Counted from the first letter of the stretch, positions 8,006-16,718 are shown. The stretch is DNA of 64,000 nucleotides from Clostridium_AD sp050717515 (GCF_050717515.1 NZ_JBOITL010000025.1:310001-374000), one strand, 5' to 3'. A program made the numbers and translations. The notes: generated by a model not told the origin, from the sequence alone.

Positions 8006-8581
8006 ATGAGTAGTTTAAATAAAAATATAGAATTCCGTATTTTAACAATAAATGAATGTGATAGAATATCGGAAATTGATCCTAGTCAATTGATTGAGAA
8101 GGCGTGGCGAAATGTGGATGGGCAATATAAGCTAGTGACAATTAACTATATGGAAAGCGATTGGCCTGATGGATATGAAACTTATAGAGATGAACTTAAA
8201 AATACTATTGCATCAGGAGGTATTGCAGTTGGTGCCTTTAAAAAAGATTGTCTAGTAGGATTTGTAACAATAAATCATAGCTTTTTTGGAGAAACAGCAC
8301 GTTATCTTCTTCTTGAGTCTATGTTTGTTTCACGCACATATCGTGGGTCAGGATTAGGAAAGGAGCTATTTAAACATTGCGCTAATAAGGCTTATGAATG
8401 GGGTGCAGATAAACTGTATTTGTGTGCTGCTTCATCTGAAGATACTATAGCATTTTACAAAGCTGTTGGCTGTATAAATGCTGAAGAAATTAATCAAGAA
8501 TTGTTTGAGAGAGATCATAGAGATATTCAGCTTGAGTATGATTTAAGAATACAAAAATCAATGAATATATTGACATATTAA
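8006..8581 (+). CDS. GNAT N-acetyltransferase
   Basis: 191 residues. Motif A is RTYRGSGLGKEL near residues 110-121, followed by a GADKLYLCAASSEDTIAFYKAVG segment characteristic of the GNAT C-terminal half. The ribosome site is AGGGGG in a leader duplicated at 9209. First gene of a six-gene unit reaching 12362 (GNAT, GNAT, methyltransferase, esterase, GNAT, cysteine hydrolase). Substrate unknown. Confidence 0.85.
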   Translation: MSSLNKNIEFRILTINECDRISEIDPSQLIEKAWRNVDGQYKLVTINYMESDWPDGYETYRDELKNTIASGGIAVGAFKKDCLVGFVTINHSFFGETARYLLLESMFVSRTYRGSGLGKELFKHCANKAYEWGADKLYLCAASSEDTIAFYKAVGCINAEEINQELFERDHRDIQLEYDLRIQKSMNILTY

Positions 8582-8635
8582 GAGACTAGTTAAAGATAAA
8601 ATTATAGAAGATTTAAGTAGAAAGGAAAGATAATT

Positions 8636-9208
8636 ATGTTTAAAGATATAAATGTAGAAACAGAAAGACTGACACTTAGACCTTATCATATTAAGGATAT
8701 AGATGATCTATATAAAATTTACAGCGATCCAAAGGTTATGGCATTTATTCCAGAAGGAGTAATGTCATATGAATGGGTAAAGAATTTAATTATTTGGATG
8801 AATGAATATTGTTATGAAAAAAATACTCCGGAGAACATAATCAAGTTTGGAGTTTCAGTAGTGCTTAAAGATACAAATAAAGTGATTGGTTGGTGCGGAT
8901 TAGGGCAACTTGACTGCAAGCCAGTGGATGTAGAGATATTTTATGGGCTGTCAAGTGAATACTGGGGGAAGGGATTAGCTACTGAGGCAGCAGGAGGTAT
9001 GCTCAAATATGCCTTTGAGGTAATTGGGTTAGAGCGTGTAGTTGCTGCAATAAATGACAATAATAACTTGTCAAAGAGAGTAGCTGAAAAACTTTATATG
9101 AAAACGCAGGGAAAGCTTGAAAATTTGTCTGAGGAGTGTAGTGGGTTTGATGGGGAATGGCTGTATGCAATAACAAGGGATGTTTATGCAAGTGATTTAA
9201 ATATATGA
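8636..9208 (+). CDS. GNAT N-acetyltransferase (RimJ/RimL type)
   Basis: 190 residues, opening VETERLTLRPYHIKDIDDLY, a typical RimJ/RimL N-terminus. Motif A is SEYWGKGLATEAA near 108-120, then the NDNNNLSKRVAEKLYM element. Its last codons and the downstream leader are repeated upstream at 7934-8003. It sits 54 bases after the first GNAT, with an AAAGGAAAG ribosome site. Confidence 0.85.
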   Translation: MFKDINVETERLTLRPYHIKDIDDLYKIYSDPKVMAFIPEGVMSYEWVKNLIIWMNEYCYEKNTPENIIKFGVSVVLKDTNKVIGWCGLGQLDCKPVDVEIFYGLSSEYWGKGLATEAAGGMLKYAFEVIGLERVVAAINDNNNLSKRVAEKLYMKTQGKLENLSEECSGFDGEWLYAITRDVYASDLNI

Positions 9209-9246
9209 GGTAAAGATAAACAAATTAAATTTTAGGGGGAAATAAT
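9209..9246 (+). repeat. Leader repeat copy 2 (copy 1 at 7966-8003)
   Basis: The intergenic spacer before the methyltransferase gene, including the AGGGGGAAATAAT ribosome site, is nearly identical to the spacer before the GNAT at 8006. Confidence 0.7.
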
Positions 9247-9924
9247 ATGAGTGAAAATACAAAAGAACAAATAGAAAAAATGGGGGAATTCTTTAATAAA
9301 AGAGCTGATACCTATGAAGATCATATGAAGGAAACAGTAGAATTTTTTACAGAATACTATAAAGCTATAGCGAGTCCAATTAAAAAAACAGAAAGTAAGA
9401 TTAATATCCTAGATTTAGGGTGTGGAACGGGGCTAGAAATTGAAGGAATTTTTGAAAAAGCTCCTAATTGTAAAATAACAGGAATTGATATGTCAGAGGA
9501 AATGATGAGTAAGCTTAAGGAGAAATATAATAATAAGTTAGAGAATATAAGTCTAATAAAGGATTCTTATCTAACACGTCCTTTTGAAAAAGAAAACTAC
9601 GATTACGTTGTTTCATGTATGACTATGCATCATTTTGTGGAGGAAGTAAAGCTTGAACTTTATAAAAAAATTATACAAGCTTTAAAGCCAGGTGGAAAGT
9701 ATATAGAGGGAGACTATATGGTCAGTGAGGAAAATGAAATTGAGTATTTAGATAGATATTATCATTTAATGAATTCCTTAACGAAGGAGCAGAAGGATTT
9801 ATATCATATAGATATTCCATTATCAATAAAAACACAAAAGGAACTTTTAAAAGAAGCTGGTTTTAGAAATATTGAGATTATATGGCATGTTGAAGACAAA
9901 ATAATAATGGTTGCGGAAGTATAG
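9247..9924 (+). CDS. Class I SAM-dependent methyltransferase
   Basis: 225 residues. The SAM-binding motif I ILDLGCGTGLEIE lies near 54-66, motif II GIDMSEEMM near 78-87, and the post-motif MTMHHF near 122-127. A LKPGGKYIEGDYM strand follows. There is no signal peptide. The LDLGCGTG and MHHF features match the Methyltransf_25/ubiE-like small-molecule group. It lies in the same operon as GNATs and an enterochelin-esterase-like protein. Substrate unknown. Confidence 0.88.
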   Translation: MSENTKEQIEKMGEFFNKRADTYEDHMKETVEFFTEYYKAIASPIKKTESKINILDLGCGTGLEIEGIFEKAPNCKITGIDMSEEMMSKLKEKYNNKLENISLIKDSYLTRPFEKENYDYVVSCMTMHHFVEEVKLELYKKIIQALKPGGKYIEGDYMVSEENEIEYLDRYYHLMNSLTKEQKDLYHIDIPLSIKTQKELLKEAGFRNIEIIWHVEDKIIMVAEV

Positions 9925-9956
9925 GAACAAAAAAATATAAATATGGGGGAGATAAT

Positions 9957-11183
9957 ATGAGCAGTAATAAATTATTTAGTTCTAAAATAAATGAATTGAC
10001 GAAAGAGATACAAAATAATAATATAAATGCAGTAAATGATTTTTGGACAAGTATAGAAAAAGAAGGTGCGCCTTTAATTGAGAAAATTCCTACTGATAAA
10101 GATAATGTATTGCTTACATTTATATATAAAGAGAAGAAAGCTATAGAAAATATATTAATCTATGGGGCAATCCCAGGATACCGGTATTCAGAAAATGTAA
10201 TGGAGAAATTGCTTAATACAGATATTTGGTTTAAAACATATAAGGTTAGAAATGATGTTAAATTTAAATATAATTTTTCACTAAATTATGAATTTGATAA
10301 CGTTTATAAAAAGATAAAAGAGAATACTATTAAAGATGAGTTAAATCCAAATGAAATAGTATTTATGAAAGACGATGAAGATGATGAAAGTGAAGAAGAA
10401 ATCTATTCCTTAATAGAATTAGAAAATGTAAAAACAGCAATATGGACGAAAGATAGAAATACACAGCAAAAAGGAAAAATCAATTTGCATAGATTTAATA
10501 GCAATAGTCTAAAAAATCCACGGCGTGTATGGATTTACACACCTTATGAATACGCGGGAAACAATGAGCCATATAATTTATTAGTACTTACAGATGGCTT
10601 TGAGTATATAAATTTGTTGTCAGCACAAACAGTACTTGACAATCTGATAGAAAGTAAAAGAATTCCACCAACAGTATGTGTCTTTATTGCCAGTAATAGT
10701 GATAGATACGAAGAATTAACTTGTAATGAGAACTTTTCAAACTTTATATCACAAGAGTTAATGGCTTGGATATATGATAATTATAATGTAACTAAAGAAC
10801 CACAAAAGACAATTATAGGTGGCGTTAGCCTTGGTGGACTTATGGCATCTTTTATAGCTATTAAAAATTCTAATATATTTGGAAATGTGCTTTCACAATC
10901 AGGCTCATATTGGTATGAAGAGCGATGGTTAACTAAAGAATTTGAAAAAACAAATAAGCTACCAATAAACTTTTATTTAAATGCTGGGGTACTAGAAGAT
11001 CATCCATATGATGATGAACCGATAATGATGGAAGCAATAAATAACATGCGGGATGTTTTATTATCTAAGGGATATAACGTGAAATATGAAAATTTTTATT
11101 CAGGTCATGATTATTTAAGTTGGGGAGAAACATTAGCTACTGGTCTTATAGCGTTAATAGGAAAAGCTAATAAAGCAGATTAA
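9957..11183 (+). CDS. Enterochelin esterase-like alpha/beta hydrolase
   Basis: 408 residues with the two-part layout of Fes/IroD-type esterases. The N-terminal beta-sandwich-like region (about 60-140, with PGYRYSENVMEKLLNTDIW) resembles the enterochelin esterase N domain, and residues about 180-405 form an esterase-D-like hydrolase. The nucleophile elbow is GVSLGG with Ser near residue 294, and the catalytic histidine is in SGHDYLSW near 384. No signal peptide, so cytoplasmic. The acidic linker DDEDDESEEE near 140-150 is unusual. No siderophore synthesis or uptake gene is nearby, so the ester substrate is unresolved. Confidence 0.8.
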   Translation: MSSNKLFSSKINELTKEIQNNNINAVNDFWTSIEKEGAPLIEKIPTDKDNVLLTFIYKEKKAIENILIYGAIPGYRYSENVMEKLLNTDIWFKTYKVRNDVKFKYNFSLNYEFDNVYKKIKENTIKDELNPNEIVFMKDDEDDESEEEIYSLIELENVKTAIWTKDRNTQQKGKINLHRFNSNSLKNPRRVWIYTPYEYAGNNEPYNLLVLTDGFEYINLLSAQTVLDNLIESKRIPPTVCVFIASNSDRYEELTCNENFSNFISQELMAWIYDNYNVTKEPQKTIIGGVSLGGLMASFIAIKNSNIFGNVLSQSGSYWYEERWLTKEFEKTNKLPINFYLNAGVLEDHPYDDEPIMMEAINNMRDVLLSKGYNVKYENFYSGHDYLSWGETLATGLIALIGKANKAD

Positions 11184-11219
11184 GTGTAAATTTAATAGAT
11201 AAATTAGGGGGAAATTGTA

Positions 11220-11780
11220 ATGATTTATTATCAAGATAATAAAATTCTAATAAGAGATATATATTCAAGTGATGCGATTAACTTATTTACATGGCAAATT
11301 GATAAAGAACTAAATAAGCATGATCCAAGACCAATACCTAATAGCAGTAAGGCATTAATTGAAGAATGTATAAATTATTGTCATAGGTTTGATACTGAAA
11401 TAATGAACGAAAATATTGAGGATATAAAATATAAATATTTTATAATTACAGATAATGAAGACAATGCTATAGGTTTTGTTAACTTCTTTAGTATAGACAA
11501 GATTAAAAAGCAAGGGGAAATGGGAATTACTATAGGTGATAAAAGATACTGGAATAAAGGAATTGCGTGTACTGCAATAAAGACAGCTGTTGATTATATA
11601 TTCAGCAATATGGATATAGACAGGATATATATTGAAACAGGTGAAGGCAATAAACCAGCTTTGAGATTATTTGAGAAACTAGATTTTACAAAATGTGGTG
11701 AATATATTGAAGATGAAGATTTCAAGTTTATTGTAATGGAGAAGATGAAGGAAATAGAATTAGTATCTATTTCAAATTAA
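11220..11780 (+). CDS. GNAT N-acetyltransferase
   Basis: 186 residues, RimJ/RimL-like. Motif A is KRYWNKGIACTAI near 109-121, and GNKPALRLFEKLDF lies near 142-155. An AGGGGG ribosome site precedes the ATG. Fifth gene of the 8006-12362 unit. Confidence 0.85.
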   Translation: MIYYQDNKILIRDIYSSDAINLFTWQIDKELNKHDPRPIPNSSKALIEECINYCHRFDTEIMNENIEDIKYKYFIITDNEDNAIGFVNFFSIDKIKKQGEMGITIGDKRYWNKGIACTAIKTAVDYIFSNMDIDRIYIETGEGNKPALRLFEKLDFTKCGEYIEDEDFKFIVMEKMKEIELVSISN

Positions 11781-11828
11781 CTTGAAACAGGAGGCGTAAA
11801 ATAATAAAAATGGTAGGGGGACTAAATA

Positions 11829-12362
11829 ATGAATAAAAAAATAGCATTACTTATTGTAGATGTACAGGTTGCGATGTTTTCATATCAAGATGAAGCTTTA
11901 TATAACGGAGAGAATGTATTAAATAATATTTTAAGTTTGCTTAATAAGGCACGATTAACAAAAACGCCAGTTATATTTATCCAACATACTAGCACGGAAG
12001 ATGATGTATTTAGTAAAGGAAAGAACACGTGGGATATTCATCCTAAAATTAAACCAATAATTAATGAAAAAGTTATAGAGAAAACTACATGTGATTCTTT
12101 TTTTAAAACAACTTTACATGAGGAATTACAGAAAAGAGGCATTGAAAAATTAGTTATTGTAGGAATGCAAACAGAGTATTGCATAGATACTACTTGTAGA
12201 AGAGCACTTAGTATGGGATATGAAATTATTTTAGTTCAAGATGCTCATAGCACTTTTGATGGAAATATTCTTAAGGCTTTACAAATAATAGAGCATCATA
12301 ATGATGTATTGGGTGGGGGATTTGTAGAGTTAAAACATAGTGATGAAATTGAATTTTTATAG
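11829..12362 (+). CDS. Isochorismatase-family cysteine hydrolase
   Basis: 177 residues. The catalytic triad of the family is visible: Asp11 in LLIVDVQ, Lys85 in IEKTTCDSF and Cys118 in GMQTEYCIDTT. The family includes nicotinamidases and other amide hydrolases. The metal-binding DxHxxH of nicotinamidases is absent, so a different amide is likely hydrolysed. A GGTAGGGGG ribosome site precedes the ATG. Last gene of the operon, followed by a strong terminator. Confidence 0.88.
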   Translation: MNKKIALLIVDVQVAMFSYQDEALYNGENVLNNILSLLNKARLTKTPVIFIQHTSTEDDVFSKGKNTWDIHPKIKPIINEKVIEKTTCDSFFKTTLHEELQKRGIEKLVIVGMQTEYCIDTTCRRALSMGYEIILVQDAHSTFDGNILKALQIIEHHNDVLGGGFVELKHSDEIEFL

Positions 12363-12395
12363 CATATTCTTTAAAATGAAAATTTATAGTTGATG

Positions 12396-12438
12396 AAAAA
12401 AGGTGCGAACTCATAGGAATTATCGCACCTTTTTTTCT
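12396..12438. terminator. Bidirectional terminator between convergent genes
   Basis: AAAAAAGGTGCGA (12396-12408) pairs with TCGCACCTTTTTT (12423-12435), giving a GC-rich core and an A/T tail on each side. It serves the plus-strand operon ending at 12362 and probably the minus-strand gene ending at 12497. Confidence 0.9.
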
Positions 12439-12496
12439 TTGTTATAATAGGCCACAGCAACAAATAGAAGCATGAGGCTTTCTTTCTGAAATGTCG

Positions 12497-13735
12497 TTAA
12501 AAATCAGTCATACACAATGGCTTTTCATCAGATGAAAAAAGCACATTTAAAGTATTTAAATAACCTTCATCAGATAACTGGACACGTCCATACTTATACA
12601 AAGATTTTAAGTCAATAGCACAAATAATCAATGAAGAAAAATCAGCAACGTCCACAGTCAACTCCACATCGTAATCATCATTTTCAACTAGTGAAGAATT
12701 ACCATTATTAAAGTGGATTACATAACTACCGCCGTTCTCAGGAATAAAGCTATCTAATATAGAAAGCTTTAATTTGCAGTTTATATTATTAAAGTTATGA
12801 TCCTTTAAATCTTCAAAAAGCTTAGGTATACTAATAACCCTGTACATTATACCAGTTCCTTGGGTACTACATTCATGATGCAAAGACACCAAAAGTCTAT
12901 CAGAATTATTTCTTGGATCATTTAAAGCAAATCTAAAGTTTTCATCTTGGGTGTTTATTATCGCATATCTTATTTGGTCACTTTGTGAATTTAAGAAAGT
13001 CATGAGCTCTAGAAAAACCTCAGAATTATAAAATAGCATTTGAGATACAAAAATATCATTTACAACAAAGGAACCCGTTTCTCCCTTTTGAAAGTGGAAA
13101 ATTAAATATCCTAATATTGTATTACCTACTTTGAATCCTACAATTTTGTTGGATTCAAAATTGAAAAGGTTATTAAATTCTTTTGGTGATTTTTCCATAA
13201 GACCATTAGTTTTATTTACAATGCTGTTATAAAATTTGCACATTTCTGTAGCATCATCTTTACTTAAGAACTTAATATTTTTCTTAGAGTTTCCTTTTGG
13301 AAGATCACAAGGCTTAATTTTAAACTGATTAATGCTTGTACCAAAACCAAATCCCATTTTTTTATAAAAGTCAGGTCTAAAAGGATACAATAAAGCCATG
13401 GATGCCCCTCTTTCTTTATAATGATAAATAAAGAATTTAATAATTTCTAAAGCAACCTTTTCTTTTTTGTGAAGTAAATCTACAGCAACGGAGCCAACCC
13501 CACCAGCAAAAATTTTCTGATTAAGTAAATTCATTTTAAAATCATGTAATCTCATTCCGCCTATAAGAGTTTCCTCATTAAATAAACCATAAAAATTCAT
13601 AAAGTCATATTCATTTTGAAGATTCATTATTTCAGCATGTTTTTCAAGTGGGAGAGAAATTGCAGGGAAGGAATTAGCACGTATTTTAGCTAAGTCAGTT
13701 ATCTGGGTATTGTCTAGTTTCTTTATGGAATACAT
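12497..13735 (-). CDS. Eis-like GNAT acetyltransferase with SCP2-type C-terminal domain
   Basis: 412 residues from the ATG at 13735, chosen because AAGGAGGT lies just upstream. A longer frame to 13765 includes that site. The layout follows Eis: an N-terminal GNAT (about 5-150, with GGVGSVAVDLLHKKEKVALEII as acetyl-CoA motif and a MALLYPFRPDFYKKMGFGFG segment), a second GNAT-like fold (about 150-290), and a sterol-carrier-like domain (about 300-405). Mycobacterial Eis is known to acetylate aminoglycosides at several amines. Clostridial substrates are not established. It ends with a free carboxylate as Eis does. Confidence 0.85.
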   Translation of the reverse strand: MYSIKKLDNTQITDLAKIRANSFPAISLPLEKHAEIMNLQNEYDFMNFYGLFNEETLIGGMRLHDFKMNLLNQKIFAGGVGSVAVDLLHKKEKVALEIIKFFIYHYKERGASMALLYPFRPDFYKKMGFGFGTSINQFKIKPCDLPKGNSKKNIKFLSKDDATEMCKFYNSIVNKTNGLMEKSPKEFNNLFNFESNKIVGFKVGNTILGYLIFHFQKGETGSFVVNDIFVSQMLFYNSEVFLELMTFLNSQSDQIRYAIINTQDENFRFALNDPRNNSDRLLVSLHHECSTQGTGIMYRVISIPKLFEDLKDHNFNNINCKLKLSILDSFIPENGGSYVIHFNNGNSSLVENDDYDVELTVDVADFSSLIICAIDLKSLYKYGRVQLSDEGYLNTLNVLFSSDEKPLCMTDF

Positions 13736-13870
13736 GTAGGTATACCTCCTTAATTTATAAAACATAAGTTTATTATCTATGAAATATAAGCAAAAGTAAA
13801 TATATATACGATATGTAGTTTATTGTTAAAAGATTACTGTATAATTAAAGGGGCATTAACAAAAAAAGTC

Positions 13871-13901
13871 TTGACCGTGACGTAAGGTTACTGTTTATAA
13901 T
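13871..13901 (+). promoter_or_regulatory. MerR-type promoter with 19-bp spacer and operator dyad
   Basis: TTGACC (13871-13876) and TATAAT (13896-13901) are separated by 19 bp, the over-long spacing typical of MerR-regulated promoters. The spacer region contains an imperfect dyad whose outer parts ACC and GGT (about 13874-13888) mirror each other. It directly precedes a gene with a MerR DNA-binding domain, so autoregulation by DNA untwisting is the simple reading. Confidence 0.7.
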
Positions 13902-13918
13902 AAAGTTGGGTGATGAAA

Positions 13919-15118
13919 ATGAATTCTAAAAAAGGTAAATTTTATACTGCAGGTAAATTTGCTGAAAAAGCAGGGGTTACACTTAGAACCATAAGATACT
14001 ATGATAAAAAGGATTTGCTTAAGCCTACTGAATACAGTGAATCGGGCTATAGACTATTTAGTAATCAGGATTTCGCGGTGCTTCAAAAAATCTTAACGCT
14101 TAAATTTATGGGATTTTCATTAGAAGAAATAAAAGAGGTAATGAAAGAGGAGTCAGATAAGGATGACTTTAAGCATTCTCTTAATATACAAAGGCATGCC
14201 ATAGAAAGGAAAATGGAGCATATGTCACACATTTTAGAAGCAATTAATGAAACAGAACAAATGTTGGATAGTGAAGATACATTGGATTGGGATAAATTTA
14301 TTTTGATTATTAAAGCTATCAATTTAGAAAAAATATCTGCTGAGCAGTTTAAGAATGCAGCAAAACTAAAAGACCGCATTAATCTTCATGAGAAATATAG
14401 CACAAATAAACAGGGATGGCACAGATGGATGTTTGAGAGGATTCCTATTTTTAAAGGTGCAAAAATCCTAGAACTAGGATGTGGTGATGGAAGCTTCTGG
14501 CTCAGGAATAAGGACAGACTTCCAGAGCAGTGTGAAATTACTCTTACAGATATTTCTGAAGGTATGATAGAGGATGCAAGAAATAACTTAGCAGGTTTGG
14601 ATAAAACTTTTACATTTAAAGCTATGGATGCACAAAATATTACCTTTGGAGATTCGGAGTTTGATATTGTCATTGCAAATCATATGATTTACTATATACA
14701 AAACAGGGAAAAGGTTTTTTCAGAGGTTAATAGAGTGTTAAAATCAAATGGAGTTTTTTATGCTGGTACCAATGGTAAAAAGCATATGGAGGAACTTTTT
14801 AATATGGTAGAAAACTTTAGAGAAAAAGTAACTTTTTCTTACATTAGAAAAAATCATAAATTCAAACTTGAGGATGGGAAAAAACAATTAGAGGAATGGT
14901 TTTATCCTGTGCAGCTTTATTGCTATAAAGATTCTTTAAAAGTAACAGAAGTGGAGCCCTTGATGGATTATGTTCTTTCAGCACCAGGTAATTTAAATGA
15001 AATTTTAAATGAAAAAGATTTTAAAGAGCTAGAAGAATTATTTAGAAATATCATAGAAAAAGTAGGCTATATGTATATTACAAAGGATTCAGGAGTTCTT
15101 GAAGCTAAGAAAAGATAA
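13919..15118 (+). CDS. MerR-type regulator fused to a SAM-dependent methyltransferase
   Basis: About 399 residues. Starts at GTG 13910, ATG 13913 and ATG 13919 are all in frame. 13919 has the best distance from the weak GGG site at 13908. Residues about 8-75 form a MerR winged helix (FAEKAGVTLRTIRYYDKKDLLKP, with ESGYRLF), and 75-115 a coiled coil as in MerR dimers. A methyltransferase follows, with motif I ILELGCGDGSFW near 183-194 and ANHMIYYIQ near 258. The usual effector-binding domain of MerR proteins is replaced by an enzyme domain. The next gene is a paralogue of this enzyme half. Confidence 0.85.
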   Translation: MNSKKGKFYTAGKFAEKAGVTLRTIRYYDKKDLLKPTEYSESGYRLFSNQDFAVLQKILTLKFMGFSLEEIKEVMKEESDKDDFKHSLNIQRHAIERKMEHMSHILEAINETEQMLDSEDTLDWDKFILIIKAINLEKISAEQFKNAAKLKDRINLHEKYSTNKQGWHRWMFERIPIFKGAKILELGCGDGSFWLRNKDRLPEQCEITLTDISEGMIEDARNNLAGLDKTFTFKAMDAQNITFGDSEFDIVIANHMIYYIQNREKVFSEVNRVLKSNGVFYAGTNGKKHMEELFNMVENFREKVTFSYIRKNHKFKLEDGKKQLEEWFYPVQLYCYKDSLKVTEVEPLMDYVLSAPGNLNEILNEKDFKELEELFRNIIEKVGYMYITKDSGVLEAKKR

Positions 15119-15147
15119 TACAAAAATACTTTATTTAGGAGGCAATT

Positions 15148-15954
15148 ATGGAGAATATTGAAATTAATAAACAACCAATAAAAGAGCAATATAAAGATGA
15201 TAAAAATTTAAATTCAAGGTTGAATTTACACAAGTATAATATAAATAAGATAGATTGGAATGAGTGGTGCTTTAATCAAATGGATTTTCCTCAAAAGGCG
15301 AGAATACTAGAACTGGGTTGTGGGCCTGGAGGTTTGTGGGTAAGAAATAAATATAAATTAAATCAAGACTGGAATATTACGTTATCTGATTTTTCTAAGG
15401 GGATGCTTGAATGTGCTAAAAATACGTTAGCAGAGGTAGATTATGACTTCAAATATAAAGAGATCGATATACAAGATATTCCCTATGAAGAGGGAAGTTT
15501 TGATGTGGTAATTGCAAGACATATGCTTTATCATGTTCCAGATATAGAAAAAGCTTTATCAGAAATAAAAAGAGTCCTTGCTCCTGGTGGAACCTTCTAT
15601 GCAACTACCAATGGGCGTGGAGCAATGGCGGAGCTTTTTGAACTTATAGAAAAATTTGACCCTGAAATAGGCCTTAATAACTTAGGAATGGGGGATAGGT
15701 TTGAATTTGAGGGTGGTAGGCTTTTACTGGAGAAATACTTTAGTGAAGTTGAAATGCAGGTTTTTGAAGGGGAAATTGTGGTACCTCAGGCTGAACCTAT
15801 AGTTTCATATGTAGATTCAACCATGAGGGGTAGAGCTATACTTGTAGGACAAAAAAAGCAAGAATTCATAAAGTATGTGGAGGATTATATTGAAGAAAAT
15901 GGGGATATGTCTATAACTACAGAAGCTTGCATATTTAAAGTTAAAAAAATTTAG
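15148..15954 (+). CDS. SAM-dependent methyltransferase, paralogue of the MerR-fused domain
   Basis: 268 residues. Motif I ILELGCGPGGLW lies near 52-63, DFSKGMLECAKNTLAEVD near 80-97 and ARHMLYHVPDIEKAL near 118-132. The whole length aligns by eye with residues 150-399 of the preceding fusion (shared NLHKYN/W.EWCF, LELGCG, FYAGTNGK/FYATTNGR and MVEN/IEKF segments). Ribosome site AGGAGG. It is 29 bases downstream of the fusion gene and so expressed with it. The pair probably modifies the same compound, perhaps the ligand sensed by the MerR half. Confidence 0.85.
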   Translation: MENIEINKQPIKEQYKDDKNLNSRLNLHKYNINKIDWNEWCFNQMDFPQKARILELGCGPGGLWVRNKYKLNQDWNITLSDFSKGMLECAKNTLAEVDYDFKYKEIDIQDIPYEEGSFDVVIARHMLYHVPDIEKALSEIKRVLAPGGTFYATTNGRGAMAELFELIEKFDPEIGLNNLGMGDRFEFEGGRLLLEKYFSEVEMQVFEGEIVVPQAEPIVSYVDSTMRGRAILVGQKKQEFIKYVEDYIEENGDMSITTEACIFKVKKI

Positions 15955-16062
15955 CTGAATTATATGAACATAATCCCATACACGTGACTTCTAGGAGAAA
16001 AATAGCCATAGGGAGTTAAAAAATAAAAATTGCTAAATTATATAAATATTACATAAAATCAA

Positions 16063-16090
16063 TTGTTTTATTTTTTTTATGTGATATAAT
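16063..16090 (+). promoter_or_regulatory. Promoter upstream of cobalamin riboswitch
   Basis: TTGTTT (16063-16068), a 16-bp spacer and TATAAT (16085-16090), preceded by TG one base before the -10 element (extended -10). The aptamer starts about 30 bases later. Confidence 0.6.
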
Positions 16091-16120
16091 CAATTTGGTA
16101 ATTCATAAATAAATAAATAA

Positions 16121-16286
16121 TAGGTACTAGTTATGTTTTTATGAAAATCATAGTTAGGTAAAAGGAAAGTGGGTGTAAATCCCACACGGTCCCGCCGCTG
16201 TAAAAGATGAGCCAATACAATATGCCACTGGGTAACTGGGAAGGCTGTATGGGTGATGATACTTAAGTCAGAATATCTGCCTGTTT
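16121..16286 (+). ncRNA. Cobalamin (B12) riboswitch aptamer
   Basis: The hallmark elements are present in order: GGAAAGTGGGTGTAAATCCC followed by the ACGGTCCCGCCGCTGTAAA segment, the B12-box core GCCACTGGGTAACTGGGAAGG (16223-16243), and the closing AAGTCAGAATATCTGCC (16265-16281). The length of about 165 bases fits the cobalamin class. It lies immediately upstream of terminator hairpins and the surface-protein/ECF locus, and so predicts repression of that locus when adenosyl- or methylcobalamin is abundant. Confidence 0.93.
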
Positions 16287-16290
16287 TTAT

Positions 16291-16327
16291 CTACCAGAAT
16301 CTACGAGTGATAGAGAGGTGGTTTTTT
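16291..16327 (+). terminator. Possible riboswitch expression-platform terminator
   Basis: CTACC (16291-16295) pairs with GGTGG (16317-16321) and TCTA with TAGA around an internal loop, followed by TTTTTT (16322-16327). It would form just 3' of the aptamer. The stem is imperfect, so this is tentative. Confidence 0.45.
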
Positions 16328-16374
16328 GATGCGTAATAGGGCTTTTATGCTTATGCTAAAGCTTTTTGATGTAT

Positions 16375-16412
16375 AAACCTCTTGACAATTTTAGTCGAGA
16401 GGTTTTCGTTTT
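16375..16412 (+). terminator. Intrinsic terminator of the cobalamin riboswitch
   Basis: A 12-bp stem AAACCTCTTGAC (16375-16386) with GTCGAGAGGTTT (16394-16405, one wobble), a 7-base loop and a TTTTCGTTTT tail. It stands between the aptamer and the first gene, as expected for transcriptional control. Confidence 0.8.
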
Positions 16413-16440
16413 GATTAAATTTATTAGAGGGTAAGTGAAA

Positions 16441-16638
16441 ATGTTCTACAAGAATAAAAAAATATGTATTACTGGTTATAGGGGGAGCTTGATGATAGAT
16501 AATAAAAATTTTGTTAATGACAAGGAAGTAAAGCTAATAAAAATCATTAGAGATATAGCCTTTGGAGAAATAAAGGTTATTATTCAAGATGGAATTCCAA
16601 TAAGAATTGAAGAGATAAAAAAATCTATTAAACTTTAA
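16441..16638 (+). CDS. YezD/DUF2292 family small protein
   Basis: 65 residues from ATG 16441. A GTG at 16435 is too close to the GAGGG site at 16427-16431. The C-terminal half (about 30-65) shows the DUF2292 pattern: IRDIAFGEIKVIIQDG followed by a basic, isoleucine-rich tail. Such proteins often occur next to nutrient-uptake genes, with no known activity. It is the first gene behind the cobalamin riboswitch and is separated from the next by a terminator. Confidence 0.65.
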   Translation: MFYKNKKICITGYRGSLMIDNKNFVNDKEVKLIKIIRDIAFGEIKVIIQDGIPIRIEEIKKSIKL

Positions 16639-16666
16639 AAATTACATATTTAAATACATTGACCAG

Positions 16667-16718
16667 AAAACTGGAGGTGCCGTAAAGAAAGATTAATTAA
16701 CGGTTCTGCAGTTTTTTT
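16667..16718 (+). terminator. Terminator-like hairpin before the surface-protein gene
   Basis: AAAACTG (16667-16673) pairs with CAGTTTT (16709-16715), with a further inner helix TGCCGT/ACGG around a long loop, and seven Ts (16712-16718). If active it would separate the DUF2292 gene from the surface-protein gene. It could also be a partial terminator that sets stoichiometry. Confidence 0.6.
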
